A DNA stretch of 62,700 nucleotides from Pleionea mediterranea (lineage in GTDB: Bacteria; Pseudomonadota; Gammaproteobacteria; Enterobacterales; Kangiellaceae), in assembly GCF_003148745.1 (NCBI RefSeq), contig NZ_QGGU01000015.1:1-62700 (forward strand), in the 5' to 3' direction. The notes beneath the pieces are model-generated. The model ran no database searches, was not told the origin of the DNA, and worked only from the letters and a program-made list of their open reading frames with translations. Both the position numbers and the translations under genes were made by a program. Of this stretch, positions 30,128-38,139 are shown in pieces (the first letter of the stretch is position 1; each line of letters begins with the position of its first letter).

Positions 30128-31192
30128 TCAATCGGGCCACTTACCATTTTTAGGCGTGGTAAAAATAGGCAGCGAATGCCAGTAAAAGCGGCCTTTGCCT
30201 GCAGGCGCGGTGCAATTTATTCTTGAGCGACCTTCGTTTGGCGCTTCTGGCAAGTGTATCTCCAGTTGTTCATCATCCCAGTGGAGTTGCTCAAGACGTT
30301 GACCATTAAAAAAACAGTTGATTTGATCCGCGTAAGCTGGACGTTTGGCAAAGGAAAGTTCAAATGTTTGTTGTGGCGAATCAAATACCGGCTCATAGTC
30401 GTTCTGATTGATGATAGGCATGGGTTTCGTATTCACTTTGAGCGTAAACTGTTCCATCTTGGCGTAATTGCCGGACATGGAAAATCTGGGCAATGCCTGA
30501 GGATCGCTCAATAGTGAAGCGGGGCCGGAATATTGCGCCAGAGCAAAATAATTTTGTTGTTCTAATTGCTTTGCAATTGTTCGACTGTATTCGCCAAAAG
30601 GGTAGGCAAATACAGCCGGAGCGCGCCCGACATTTTGTTTAATTTCGTCTTGGGCGTGAGTAATCTCTTTGTTTAGTTGCTGCTCATTCAGCTCTAATAA
30701 ATGCGCATGGCTAACGGTATGATTTAAAATGGTTGCGCCCGATTTGGTCATTTCATTTATTTGCGACCAGTTCATCATGGCAGCAAATTGTTGATTAATC
30801 GGCTGGGTCGACACAAACACAGAGAAAGGAAAATTATACTGTTTTAATAATGGAAACGCGGTGGTGTAAATGGATTCATAGCCATCGTCAAAGGTTATAG
30901 ATACGGCTTTGTCTGGCAGCGACTGGCCATTCATCAATTGCTTAACTGCCTGTTCCACCGGTAGAACACTAAAGTTATTGTCTTTCAGATATTCCAGATG
31001 CTGCTGAAATAAATCAGGATCCGTTGACGTCGCAGCTGGTGTTTTTGTGTCAATATGATGATAAACCAGAATAACCAGTGAGTTATCATTGTTTGCTTTG
31101 TTATTAGCAAAACTATTATCAGAATAGGTCAAGCAGAGCATTGCGCAAAGCGTGCTGAAAGCGACAATAAGATTGCGAGATAGCTGGTGCAT
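30128..31192 (-). CDS. Polysaccharide deacetylase (CE4/NodB family), exported
   Basis: From ATG 31192, with GAGG 8 nt upstream, the protein has 354 residues; a longer frame upstream to 31255 lacks a ribosome-binding site. A signal peptide (about 1-27, ending SFA) is followed by the NodB homology domain: LVILVYHHID, SITFDDGYES with the catalytic and metal Asp pair, NHTVSHAHLLEL with HxxxH, and FAYPFGEYS. This arrangement resembles PgaB/IcaB-type poly-N-acetylglucosamine deacetylases. The C-terminal 90 residues form a separate beta-rich domain ending in two Cys. No pga synthesis genes are nearby, so the polymer is unknown. It is divergent from yedI. Confidence 0.8.
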   Translation of the reverse strand: MHQLSRNLIVAFSTLCAMLCLTYSDNSFANNKANNDNSLVILVYHHIDTKTPAATSTDPDLFQQHLEYLKDNNFSVLPVEQAVKQLMNGQSLPDKAVSITFDDGYESIYTTAFPLLKQYNFPFSVFVSTQPINQQFAAMMNWSQINEMTKSGATILNHTVSHAHLLELNEQQLNKEITHAQDEIKQNVGRAPAVFAYPFGEYSRTIAKQLEQQNYFALAQYSGPASLLSDPQALPRFSMSGNYAKMEQFTLKVNTKPMPIINQNDYEPVFDSPQQTFELSFAKRPAYADQINCFFNGQRLEQLHWDDEQLEIHLPEAPNEGRSRINCTAPAGKGRFYWHSLPIFTTPKNGKWPD

Positions 31193-31299
31193 AATAAACC
31201 TCGTATAGAGAAAGTGGAAAACCATCAACATATTCCATAATAAATACGGTATCATTTTGACCTATAAAACTGAAATAAAATAAAACCTCGGAGTGACTT

Positions 31300-32247
31300 A
31301 TGGCGGGATCTAGCCTGTTAACCTTACTGGATGATATTGCCACTGTACTGGACGATGTAGCCGTGATGACCAAGGTCGCGGCTAAGAAAACGGCTGGTGT
31401 ATTGGGTGATGACCTGGCGTTAAACGCTGAACAAGTGTCGGGTGTGCGAGCGAAACGAGAAATCCCGGTTGTCTGGGCTGTTGCAAAAGGCTCATTTATT
31501 AATAAGGTAATTCTTGTACCATCAGCACTGCTGATCAGCGTATTCATTCCCTGGCTAATTGTGCCATTACTCATGCTGGGTGGTGCTTACTTGTGCTACG
31601 AAGGTTTTGAAAAAGTGGCGCATAAATGGCTGCATCCGAATGAAAAGCAGCAACAGCAGAAAAAGGTAATTGAAGCATTGCACGATCCCAAAGTGGACAT
31701 GGTGGAATTTGAAAAAAATAAAATAAAGGGAGCCATTCGAACAGACTTTATTTTATCCGCTGAAATAATTGTGATCACACTGGGAACCGTAAAAGAGTCT
31801 GCATTCGCGACACAGGTTTCTGTGGTGGTGGGAATTGCATTAATGATGACAGTATTTGTTTATGGCCTGGTGGCCGGAATCGTAAAGCTGGATGATGCAG
31901 GATACTATCTGGTTAAAGATAAAACTGAGTCTGCCTGGGCAAGCTTTAAACGAAAAGTTGGCAAAGCCTTGCTGTTATTTGCGCCATTTTTAATGAAAAC
32001 TTTGGCTATTGTTGGCACGGCGGCGATGTTTCTGGTTGGCGGCGGCATACTAGTACATGGTGTGCCTTTTGTCGCCGAGCAGTCTCATCAGATAGAGCAT
32101 TGGGCTCAAGGTGTGCCTGGTGTAGGAGCCTTTACCGGAGCCATTGCGCCCATTTTGTTTAACGGAGTAATGGGATTAATTGCTGGTGGATTAACCGTTG
32201 CTATTATCAGTGTGCTTGGCAAACTTAAACCATCAAAAACCAAATAG
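31300..32247 (+). CDS. yedI: YedI/DUF808 inner-membrane protein
   Basis: The 315-residue protein matches the DUF808 family: [19 protein letters not shown] at the start, [18 protein letters not shown], and [17 protein letters not shown]. Several membrane segments follow ([20 protein letters not shown], then [30 protein letters not shown] and [14 protein letters not shown]). Its role is unknown in any organism I recall. The ATG follows ACCTCGGAGTGACTT, with GGAG about 8 nt upstream. A heptanucleotide tandem repeat begins 12 bp after its stop. Confidence 0.88.
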   Translation: MAGSSLLTLLDDIATVLDDVAVMTKVAAKKTAGVLGDDLALNAEQVSGVRAKREIPVVWAVAKGSFINKVILVPSALLISVFIPWLIVPLLMLGGAYLCYEGFEKVAHKWLHPNEKQQQQKKVIEALHDPKVDMVEFEKNKIKGAIRTDFILSAEIIVITLGTVKESAFATQVSVVVGIALMMTVFVYGLVAGIVKLDDAGYYLVKDKTESAWASFKRKVGKALLLFAPFLMKTLAIVGTAAMFLVGGGILVHGVPFVAEQSHQIEHWAQGVPGVGAFTGAIAPILFNGVMGLIAGGLTVAIISVLGKLKPSKTK

Positions 32248-32258
32248 TTTTAATGTTT

Positions 32259-32353
32259 ACAGACAACAGACAACAGACAACAGACAACAGACAACAGACA
32301 ACAGACAACAGACAACAGACAACAGACAACAGACAACAGACAACAGACAACAG
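32259..32353 (+). repeat. Heptanucleotide tandem repeat, ACAGACA x 13.6
   Basis: Thirteen perfect copies of the 7-bp unit ACAGACA run from 32259 to 32349, followed by ACAG. No copy differs from the others. The array lies between the yedI stop (32247) and the 3' end of pdxH (32483). Seven is not a multiple of three, so all six frames stay open through it, which produces a spurious open frame at 32198-32395. The perfect identity suggests recent slippage and length variation between strains. Confidence 0.98.
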
Positions 32354-32482
32354 GGCTTAAATTTATCTGAACCTTGTTGGTCAATGTCTTACTGATGCAT
32401 AGAAGCGTTTAATGTTGAAGGCTAAATAATATTTTCGATGTTAAATGTTTCTCTAAATTAAAAGTTTTTCCCGCATAAACAC

Positions 32483-33079
32483 TCACGGCTGCAAGAATTG
32501 TGTTTGCCAACCCGAGTCTGTTTTTAGATAGACCAGCCGATGATGCAGCCGGTGATCCAGTCCTTGCCAAAATTCTATACGACTGGGCACTATTCGATAA
32601 CCGCCCCAATGCTCGGGGCGTTTAATGTCGGTAGTTTGATGTTGACTGACCACTTGTTGGTATTGCTGTTCAAGTGCCTTAATGGACTCTATAGACTCAC
32701 TTTGATGCGATGCGATGGCCGCAAGTTGGCTGCCTCTCGGGCGGCTGAAAAAATAACGATCCGACTGCTCACTCGATACTTTATCGACTTTGCCTTCAAT
32801 TCGAATTTGTCGTTGAAAAGCTGACCACCAGAAGCTGGCACTGATGTATGGATTGACCGAGAGCTCCTGACCTTTTCGACTGTTGTAATTGGTGTAAAAA
32901 ACAAAGCCCTGTTCATCGTGCTGTTTTAATAAAACCACACGATTGGCTGGTCGACCTTTGTGATCAACGGTTGCGATATTCATGCCGCAATAATACACAG
33001 GGTCATGTTCTCTGGCGCTGTTTAACCAGTTTTCAAACAATGGAAAAGGGGAGTTGTTCGGTGCTGATTGAATGTCCAT
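32483..33079 (-). CDS. pdxH: Pyridoxine/pyridoxamine 5'-phosphate oxidase PdxH
   Basis: PdxH oxidises pyridoxine or pyridoxamine 5'-phosphate to pyridoxal 5'-phosphate with FMN. The 198-residue protein has PLFENWLNSA, RPANRVVLLKQHDEQGF, FYTNYNSRKGQEL (FMN phosphate binding), FFSRPRGSQLAA and PEHWGGYRIVP with IEFWQG. The usual C-terminal RL.P reads FLQP, a small departure at the very end. It is about 15 residues shorter at the N-terminus than E. coli PdxH. It is convergent with yedI across the tandem repeat and stands alone. Confidence 0.9.
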   Translation of the reverse strand: MDIQSAPNNSPFPLFENWLNSAREHDPVYYCGMNIATVDHKGRPANRVVLLKQHDEQGFVFYTNYNSRKGQELSVNPYISASFWWSAFQRQIRIEGKVDKVSSEQSDRYFFSRPRGSQLAAIASHQSESIESIKALEQQYQQVVSQHQTTDIKRPEHWGGYRIVPSRIEFWQGLDHRLHHRLVYLKTDSGWQTQFLQP

Positions 33080-33275
33080 TCCTACACTTTACTCTTTTGA
33101 TTCGATAACTTTGAATTTAAGCGTTGCTACTCATATTTATTTATCGATAAAACATTCGCCATTATACAAAAATGCTGTAGACCAAAACAGCAATATTGAA
33201 ACTTGGTCATGTTCAGTGTGATGTGCAGTTGGCTCTGGTGACTGAACAGTTAGACTTCACATCTTGAACTGATTG

Positions 33276-33980
33276 TTAATGACCGGATTCAGATGATTCT
33301 TTTGTCTGGCTTTGCTGATTTATTTTTGCCTGAAATTGCTTGAACAAAGTTAAGAATTCATCCTGATGGCGATCCAGAGAAGTGATCGGAATGTATAAGT
33401 CTGCACCCAGATAATGCTTCAGTTGATGCAGCCGAGCGGCAAACATGCCTTTTAATCCGGTGATCCGCTTTCCGTTAGCGTCGCGCCAATGTTCAGCGTC
33501 TTCTTGTAAGCCATTGGTGCTGTCCTGACGAAACTGAGCTTCAAGTAACGCAACGTGCAATAAACTTCGGTATTCATGAAACAAGGATTTGGCCAGTCGT
33601 AACGATATCGAGTCAACCACCGGGGTAAGATCCCAGAGTTTTAATCCCAGATAATGCAGATCCGTCTGACCCTGACCTTTATTCACCCTTAAAGGGCGTA
33701 TATCGACAATGTTACTCCAGGGAATTTGCAGGCTGCCATATTTGAAATGCCAGCAAAAATGTTGCTCGGTGAGTTCAATGCTGATTTCGGGTTCTTGCCA
33801 TTTGAAAATACCGAAAACAAGTAATACAAAGGCCGCCAATAACAACAGGTAAGCGGGTAGTTTAATGCCTTGTTGTTGTAAAATAAGTGACGTCACAATG
33901 CCTGCAATACCCAAAAGGGTAAACACCAGGTGATTTCGTCGCGACATTGGTCTGATCTGGATTGGGGCTGAGGTAGTCAT
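33276..33980 (-). CDS. DUF2982-like membrane protein
   Basis: The 234 residues begin with a short cytoplasmic part (IQIRPMSRRNHLVFTLLG) and two adjacent membrane helices (about 20-35 and 42-60). The remainder is soluble: ISIELTEQHFCWHFKYGSLQIPWSNIVDIRP, which reads as a PH-like or bPH2-type beta-rich start, and a C-terminal helical part with GADLYIPITSLDRHQDEF. The order fits the DUF2982 family of marine gammaproteobacteria as I recall it; no function is known. It is not obviously in an operon, with 196 bp to pdxH and 136 bp to its other neighbour. Confidence 0.6.
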   Translation of the reverse strand: MTTSAPIQIRPMSRRNHLVFTLLGIAGIVTSLILQQQGIKLPAYLLLLAAFVLLVFGIFKWQEPEISIELTEQHFCWHFKYGSLQIPWSNIVDIRPLRVNKGQGQTDLHYLGLKLWDLTPVVDSISLRLAKSLFHEYRSLLHVALLEAQFRQDSTNGLQEDAEHWRDANGKRITGLKGMFAARLHQLKHYLGADLYIPITSLDRHQDEFLTLFKQFQAKINQQSQTKESSESGH

Positions 33981-34116
33981 TTAGCCTTTTGAAGCCGTAT
34001 CAATATTAAACAGAAGCCATGATTGTAGCATTCATAAAGGCGTTTCGTCTGGCGTTAGTCCGTGATAAAGATTAGTGATGATGTTGGTTAGTGCTAGTCT
34101 ATTTTTGACCATGTAT

Positions 34117-34671
34117 TTATTTGGTGTTTAATCGGTACTCCATTAATTTTTCGCCTGCGTAGTAACCGGCGTAACTGGCTCCCAGCCAGAGCCATGGACT
34201 GTTGATCGGTAAAAACTCATCCCAGTAGGTAAACCAGATAAACGCAGTCACCAGATTTTTAATCGCTTCAATAATCAGCCCGATAAAAAAGCCAAGACTC
34301 AGCTGGTTAATAAAGTGTTGAATGGATTCAAATGCACTGAAGGCCTGCCATAACTCAAGTAATTCAACATGGGCGTAAGTGACCAGCGCCATGATGCCAT
34401 AGTAACCACCACCAAAGGTGGTCCACTTATCAAACACTATGTGTTTATTTTTTGATTGCTTGCCGGACTTTGTAGTGTTTGGATCATTGGTTATGTCGTC
34501 GAGATCCTCCGTAAGTTCCTCTGTAAGCTCCTCGGTTAAATCTTCAGAAACATCATCGGACTCTTTAACAATAGGGTATCCTTTTTTTTGCGCCCAATAA
34601 ATCATACCAAATGAAATAAAGGCCACGGGCAGTCCTGCGTATAATAAGGCGGTCAAGAGTTCGATTATCAT
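34117..34671 (-). CDS. Unrecognised membrane protein with an acidic repeat
   Basis: I do not recognise the family of this 184-residue protein. One membrane helix at the N-terminus (ELLTALLYAGLPVAFISFGM) is followed by a cytoplasmic segment (about 30-75) with the tandem acidic pattern EDLTEELTEELTEDLDD, then three more hydrophobic stretches (GGYYGIMALVTYAHVELL, LSLGFFIGLIIEAIKNLV, WLWLGASYAGYYAG). The acidic stretch comes from a short internal DNA duplication around 34495-34545. It has an ordinary start ATG at 34671 with no neighbours in operon distance. Confidence 0.5.
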   Translation of the reverse strand: MIIELLTALLYAGLPVAFISFGMIYWAQKKGYPIVKESDDVSEDLTEELTEELTEDLDDITNDPNTTKSGKQSKNKHIVFDKWTTFGGGYYGIMALVTYAHVELLELWQAFSAFESIQHFINQLSLGFFIGLIIEAIKNLVTAFIWFTYWDEFLPINSPWLWLGASYAGYYAGEKLMEYRLNTK

Positions 34672-34906
34672 AATTCGATTATCATAAGAGTCGTATGGTA
34701 TAGAGCCGATTATGTAAGGAGAATGGCAATAAAGTCATAATCTCCCAGCATTTATTACATATCAAGGTATATTTGTTTTTGTAATACAGCCAGTGAAATG
34801 ATCCTACGTAGTTGAACCATGTCAGTTATGCCATAATAATGTGGAGAACAACAGCAAGAATAATGCAGTAAAATTATTATTAACCAAGTAACAACAAAGG
34901 CAGTGT

Positions 34907-36052
34907 ATGGTACAGGTTGAAAGCAAATTACCGGATGTCGGCACCACTATTTTTACCACCATGTCGCAACTGGCCCAGCAACATAACGCATTAAACTTAT
35001 CTCAGGGCTTTCCCGATTTTGATGGTCACCCTTATCTTAAGCAACGGGTTACTCACTATATTGAGCAAGGGTTAAATCAGTATTGTCCAATGAGTGGCTA
35101 TCCGGCACTGACTGCGCAAATTGCCTTGAAAACGCAGCAGTGTTATCAGCGCTCAGTGGATGCTGCGAGTGAAGTGACGGTGACCTCGGGCGCAACCGAA
35201 GCCCTGTTTGCGGCAATTCATGCGGTGGTTAAAGCGGGCGACGAAGTGATTGTTTTTGATCCGGCCTACGATAGCTACGACCCGGCAATTCGACTGGCTG
35301 GTGCCACACCTGTTCATATTCCGCTCGCGGAAGATTTTTCAATCGACTTTGCTTTGTTGGATAAACACTTAACCCACAAAACGTCGATGATTATTATTAA
35401 CAGTCCGCACAATCCTACCGGTACGGTGTTGAGTAAAGCGGACATGCAACAACTTGAACAACGGGTCATAGCAGAAAAGTTATATTTATTGAGTGACGAA
35501 GTTTACGAACATATTATTTTTGATGGTGAGCAACATCAAAGTGTTAATCGTTTTGCGGAACTTGCAAAGCGCAGTTTTATAGTTAGCTCTTTTGGTAAAA
35601 CTTTTCACACCACCGGCTGGAAAGTGGGGTATTGTATCGCTCCGCCTGCTTTAACCGTAGAGTTGCGAAAAGTGCATCAATACTTAACCTTCTGCACGGT
35701 TACACCCATTCAGGCGGCGCTTGCCGATATGCTGGCACAACATCCGGAACATTATCAGCAACTGCCTGAGTTTTATCAGCAAAAACGCGACTACCTGAGA
35801 AACGCATTGGTTGACAGTGCGTTTGAGCTGCTACCCTGTAAGGGCACTTATTTTCAGTTGGTGCGCTATAATAAAGTCAGCAATAAATCTGAGCTTGAGT
35901 TTGCCAGATGGATGACTGAACAGGTTGGGGTGGCCAGTATTCCTATTTCTGTGTTTTATAAACAATTAACCGAACAGCATCTGGTGCGATTGTGTTTTGC
36001 TAAAAATGAGCAAACCATTGATCAGGCAGCGGAGAAATTATGTCAACTTTAA
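34907..36052 (+). CDS. ybdL: Methionine (glutamine) aminotransferase YbdL-like
   Basis: The 381-residue protein is a class I/II PLP aminotransferase. NLSQGFPDFDGHPYL near the N-terminus is typical of the YbdL/kynurenine-aminotransferase subgroup, TSGATEALFAAIHA binds the cofactor phosphate, NSPHNPTGTVL and LSDEVYEHI follow, and the Schiff-base Lys lies in SSFGKTFHTTGWKVGY. Subgroup members use methionine and aromatic amino acids with keto-acid acceptors. The overlap of 13 bp with a yafV-like omega-amidase supports a role in methionine salvage: transamination of 4-methylthio-2-oxobutyrate by glutamine, with the amidase removing ketoglutaramate. The coupling is inferred from context. Confidence 0.85.
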   Translation: MVQVESKLPDVGTTIFTTMSQLAQQHNALNLSQGFPDFDGHPYLKQRVTHYIEQGLNQYCPMSGYPALTAQIALKTQQCYQRSVDAASEVTVTSGATEALFAAIHAVVKAGDEVIVFDPAYDSYDPAIRLAGATPVHIPLAEDFSIDFALLDKHLTHKTSMIIINSPHNPTGTVLSKADMQQLEQRVIAEKLYLLSDEVYEHIIFDGEQHQSVNRFAELAKRSFIVSSFGKTFHTTGWKVGYCIAPPALTVELRKVHQYLTFCTVTPIQAALADMLAQHPEHYQQLPEFYQQKRDYLRNALVDSAFELLPCKGTYFQLVRYNKVSNKSELEFARWMTEQVGVASIPISVFYKQLTEQHLVRLCFAKNEQTIDQAAEKLCQL

Positions 36053-36837
36053 GTTATAACTCCATTTTACACATTGCCGGTGTGCAATTTGCGCCAGAAT
36101 GGGAAGTGCCCGAAGCCAACCGGGATTATCTGGCTCAGTTGTTTAACACCATGAAGCCGGTCGACATTGTTGTTTTACCAGAAATGTTTGCCAGTGGTTT
36201 TTCCTTAACTAAAAATTGTGTTGAGTCAAATAACGGTGAGACACTTAACTGGATGAAACAGCAGGCCAGTCGACATCAGCAGGTTGTGGTGGGCAGTGTT
36301 AAAGTAGCAGAAAATGGCAATATTTATAATCGACTTTACTGGGTACAATCCGATGGTGAGGTTTATCATTACGATAAAGTGCATCTGTTTGGTAAAGAAG
36401 ACTCGTTAATTGAAGCCGGCAATCAACAACAGATTATCGACTTTCAGGGCTTTCGATTTTTTGTTCAAACTTGTTACGATTTACGCTTTCCGGTTTTCTG
36501 TCGCAACTTTTATCCTGAAAGTGAAAACTACGATGTCTTGATTAACATTGCGTCCTGGCCAAAACCTCGCATTGCTCATTGGAACGCGTTATTAAAAGCA
36601 CGGGCGATTGAAAATTTAAGTTATGTGGTTGGTGTTAATCGTGTTGGTGAGGATGCCAACGACTGGCAGTACGTTGGCGAAAGCCAGGTGATCGCTGCTG
36701 ATGGACATGTGATGGCGCATGCCGCCCTTGAGCAATCAGAAGTCATTTACGCAGAGCTCGATAAAGGCAAGTTGCTTGAACACCGCAAACAATACCCGTT
36801 TTTAAAAGACGGTGATGTGTTTGATCTAAAGCTCTAA
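36040..36837 (+). CDS. yafV: Omega-amidase YafV (nitrilase superfamily)
   Basis: The 265-residue protein belongs to the carbon-nitrogen hydrolases and carries the E-K-C triad: Glu in VVLPEMFASGFS, Lys in YHYDKVHLFGKEDS, and Cys in FFVQTCYDLRFPVF. These match YafV/omega-amidase, which hydrolyses 2-oxoglutaramate to 2-oxoglutarate and ammonia. Its start lies inside the end of ybdL (13-bp overlap), so the two proteins are likely made together. It ends 75 bp before the convergent uspE. Confidence 0.9.
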   Translation: MSTLSYNSILHIAGVQFAPEWEVPEANRDYLAQLFNTMKPVDIVVLPEMFASGFSLTKNCVESNNGETLNWMKQQASRHQQVVVGSVKVAENGNIYNRLYWVQSDGEVYHYDKVHLFGKEDSLIEAGNQQQIIDFQGFRFFVQTCYDLRFPVFCRNFYPESENYDVLINIASWPKPRIAHWNALLKARAIENLSYVVGVNRVGEDANDWQYVGESQVIAADGHVMAHAALEQSEVIYAELDKGKLLEHRKQYPFLKDGDVFDLKL

Positions 36838-36912
36838 GTTTACAAACCTGTAAGCCTCTCTATCGGTATGTCTGTAAATATCAGATAAATTTCGTTATAA
36901 ACGTTTTCGCCC

Positions 36913-37899
36913 TTAATGTGTATTCAACGACGAAAAGTCACCGGGTTTTACCGCAATAATGTCACAACCTATTTGTTCTAAAAGATTTTCAGCCGTGCTG
37001 CCAAGTAAGCCACTTCGATAGGTTGTGCCTACAACCGCAAAAGCTGCATTGAGATCATCTGCAACTTGAGTTATGGCTTCTTCAGGGAAGCCTTCAAGTA
37101 AATTCACTTCATCATCTTTTAATTGGTGACGCTGCTTTAATACATTCAATTGTGTTTCGTGTTGTTTGCGGATTTTTTTCATGAGTGCATGATGATCATC
37201 CGGCGAATCTATCACCACAAATTGTCCCATTACACCAGTGGTGGCCGAGCTGTTTAATATGACTTCCCAACCGGTGGGATCAAACACATGGCAAACCTTT
37301 AACGGAAGATTTAGTTGATCGCTCAACTCTTTTGCCTGCTGCACAATAATATCGTCCAGATGACTGTTTTCACTTTCTGAGTGAGATGGGTCAACGGCTG
37401 CAATAATGCATTTGCCTTTGTTCCAGTTATTGGTTTTCGACAGCAATAAAGGCGATGGGCAAGATTTCAGTAATTGATAATCGCCCGGCGTGATAAATAA
37501 ATTTCTAAGGGCAGAGTGAGTATGCGCCTGTTTTAATACCAAGTCGGCTTTGAAGTCTTCTGCCGCTTTAATGATGGCTTCGTAGTAGGGTTTATACCAC
37601 TCCACTTTGATGCTGTAGTTAATGTTGTCGTGTTGAAACTTTTCAGATAAGGATTTTAATGTCTTTTCATGTTCGGATTTAATTTGTGCGACAGCTTTTT
37701 CGAGGCTTTCCGGGTGCAATATTAAATTGGAAGCAATGCTGGAGCGGTAATCACAAATAAACAGCTGTGCATCAATTGATTGCTGTTGTGCCAGCGTTTT
37801 TAATTTTTCCAGTAAAGCGGTTTCGTGCTGCGCTTGTTCTGGCGTGTTATCCAGACTGAACTTAGGGTTGATGTCGATCAAAATTCGTTGATTGGCCAT
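36913..37899 (-). CDS. uspE: Tandem universal stress protein, UspE-like
   Basis: The 328 residues contain two Usp domains. Domain 1 runs to about 155 and ends LFITPGDYQLLKSCPSPLLL; domain 2 starts KCIIAAVDPSHSE and ends AVVGTTYRSGLLGSTAENL followed by CDIIAVKPGDF. The GxxGS-type nucleotide loop is present in domain 2 (GTTYRSGLLGST) and weaker in domain 1. The two-domain order and length match UspE of E. coli. It may respond to stress and starvation; ligand binding is not proven. It is divergent from the M13 peptidase. Confidence 0.82.
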   Translation of the reverse strand: MANQRILIDINPKFSLDNTPEQAQHETALLEKLKTLAQQQSIDAQLFICDYRSSIASNLILHPESLEKAVAQIKSEHEKTLKSLSEKFQHDNINYSIKVEWYKPYYEAIIKAAEDFKADLVLKQAHTHSALRNLFITPGDYQLLKSCPSPLLLSKTNNWNKGKCIIAAVDPSHSESENSHLDDIIVQQAKELSDQLNLPLKVCHVFDPTGWEVILNSSATTGVMGQFVVIDSPDDHHALMKKIRKQHETQLNVLKQRHQLKDDEVNLLEGFPEEAITQVADDLNAAFAVVGTTYRSGLLGSTAENLLEQIGCDIIAVKPGDFSSLNTH

Positions 37900-38139
37900 A
37901 AGAGGTCACTCCTCATGCGAGTTAATGAATGACTGTTAAAAGTCTAGCGTATTCAGTGATTTTTTTCAGCCTGCCAGGGGATCAAAGCGGCAATTTAACA
38001 CTTGTGAAGTAATACAAAGATTTACAAGTTTGCGCTTATCAAATGCCTTTAATTAGCTATAATCGATGAGATTACAGCAGCCACTTTTTGCTGACTTGTA
38101 TAATAAATTCAAATAAATCAATTTGTTGGGGAAGTTTCC

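Noticed and set aside
32198-32395. Open frame with TDNRQQT-type peptide repeat
   Set aside because: It is created by the 7-bp tandem array, begins inside yedI and has no ribosome-binding site; every frame is open through the array.
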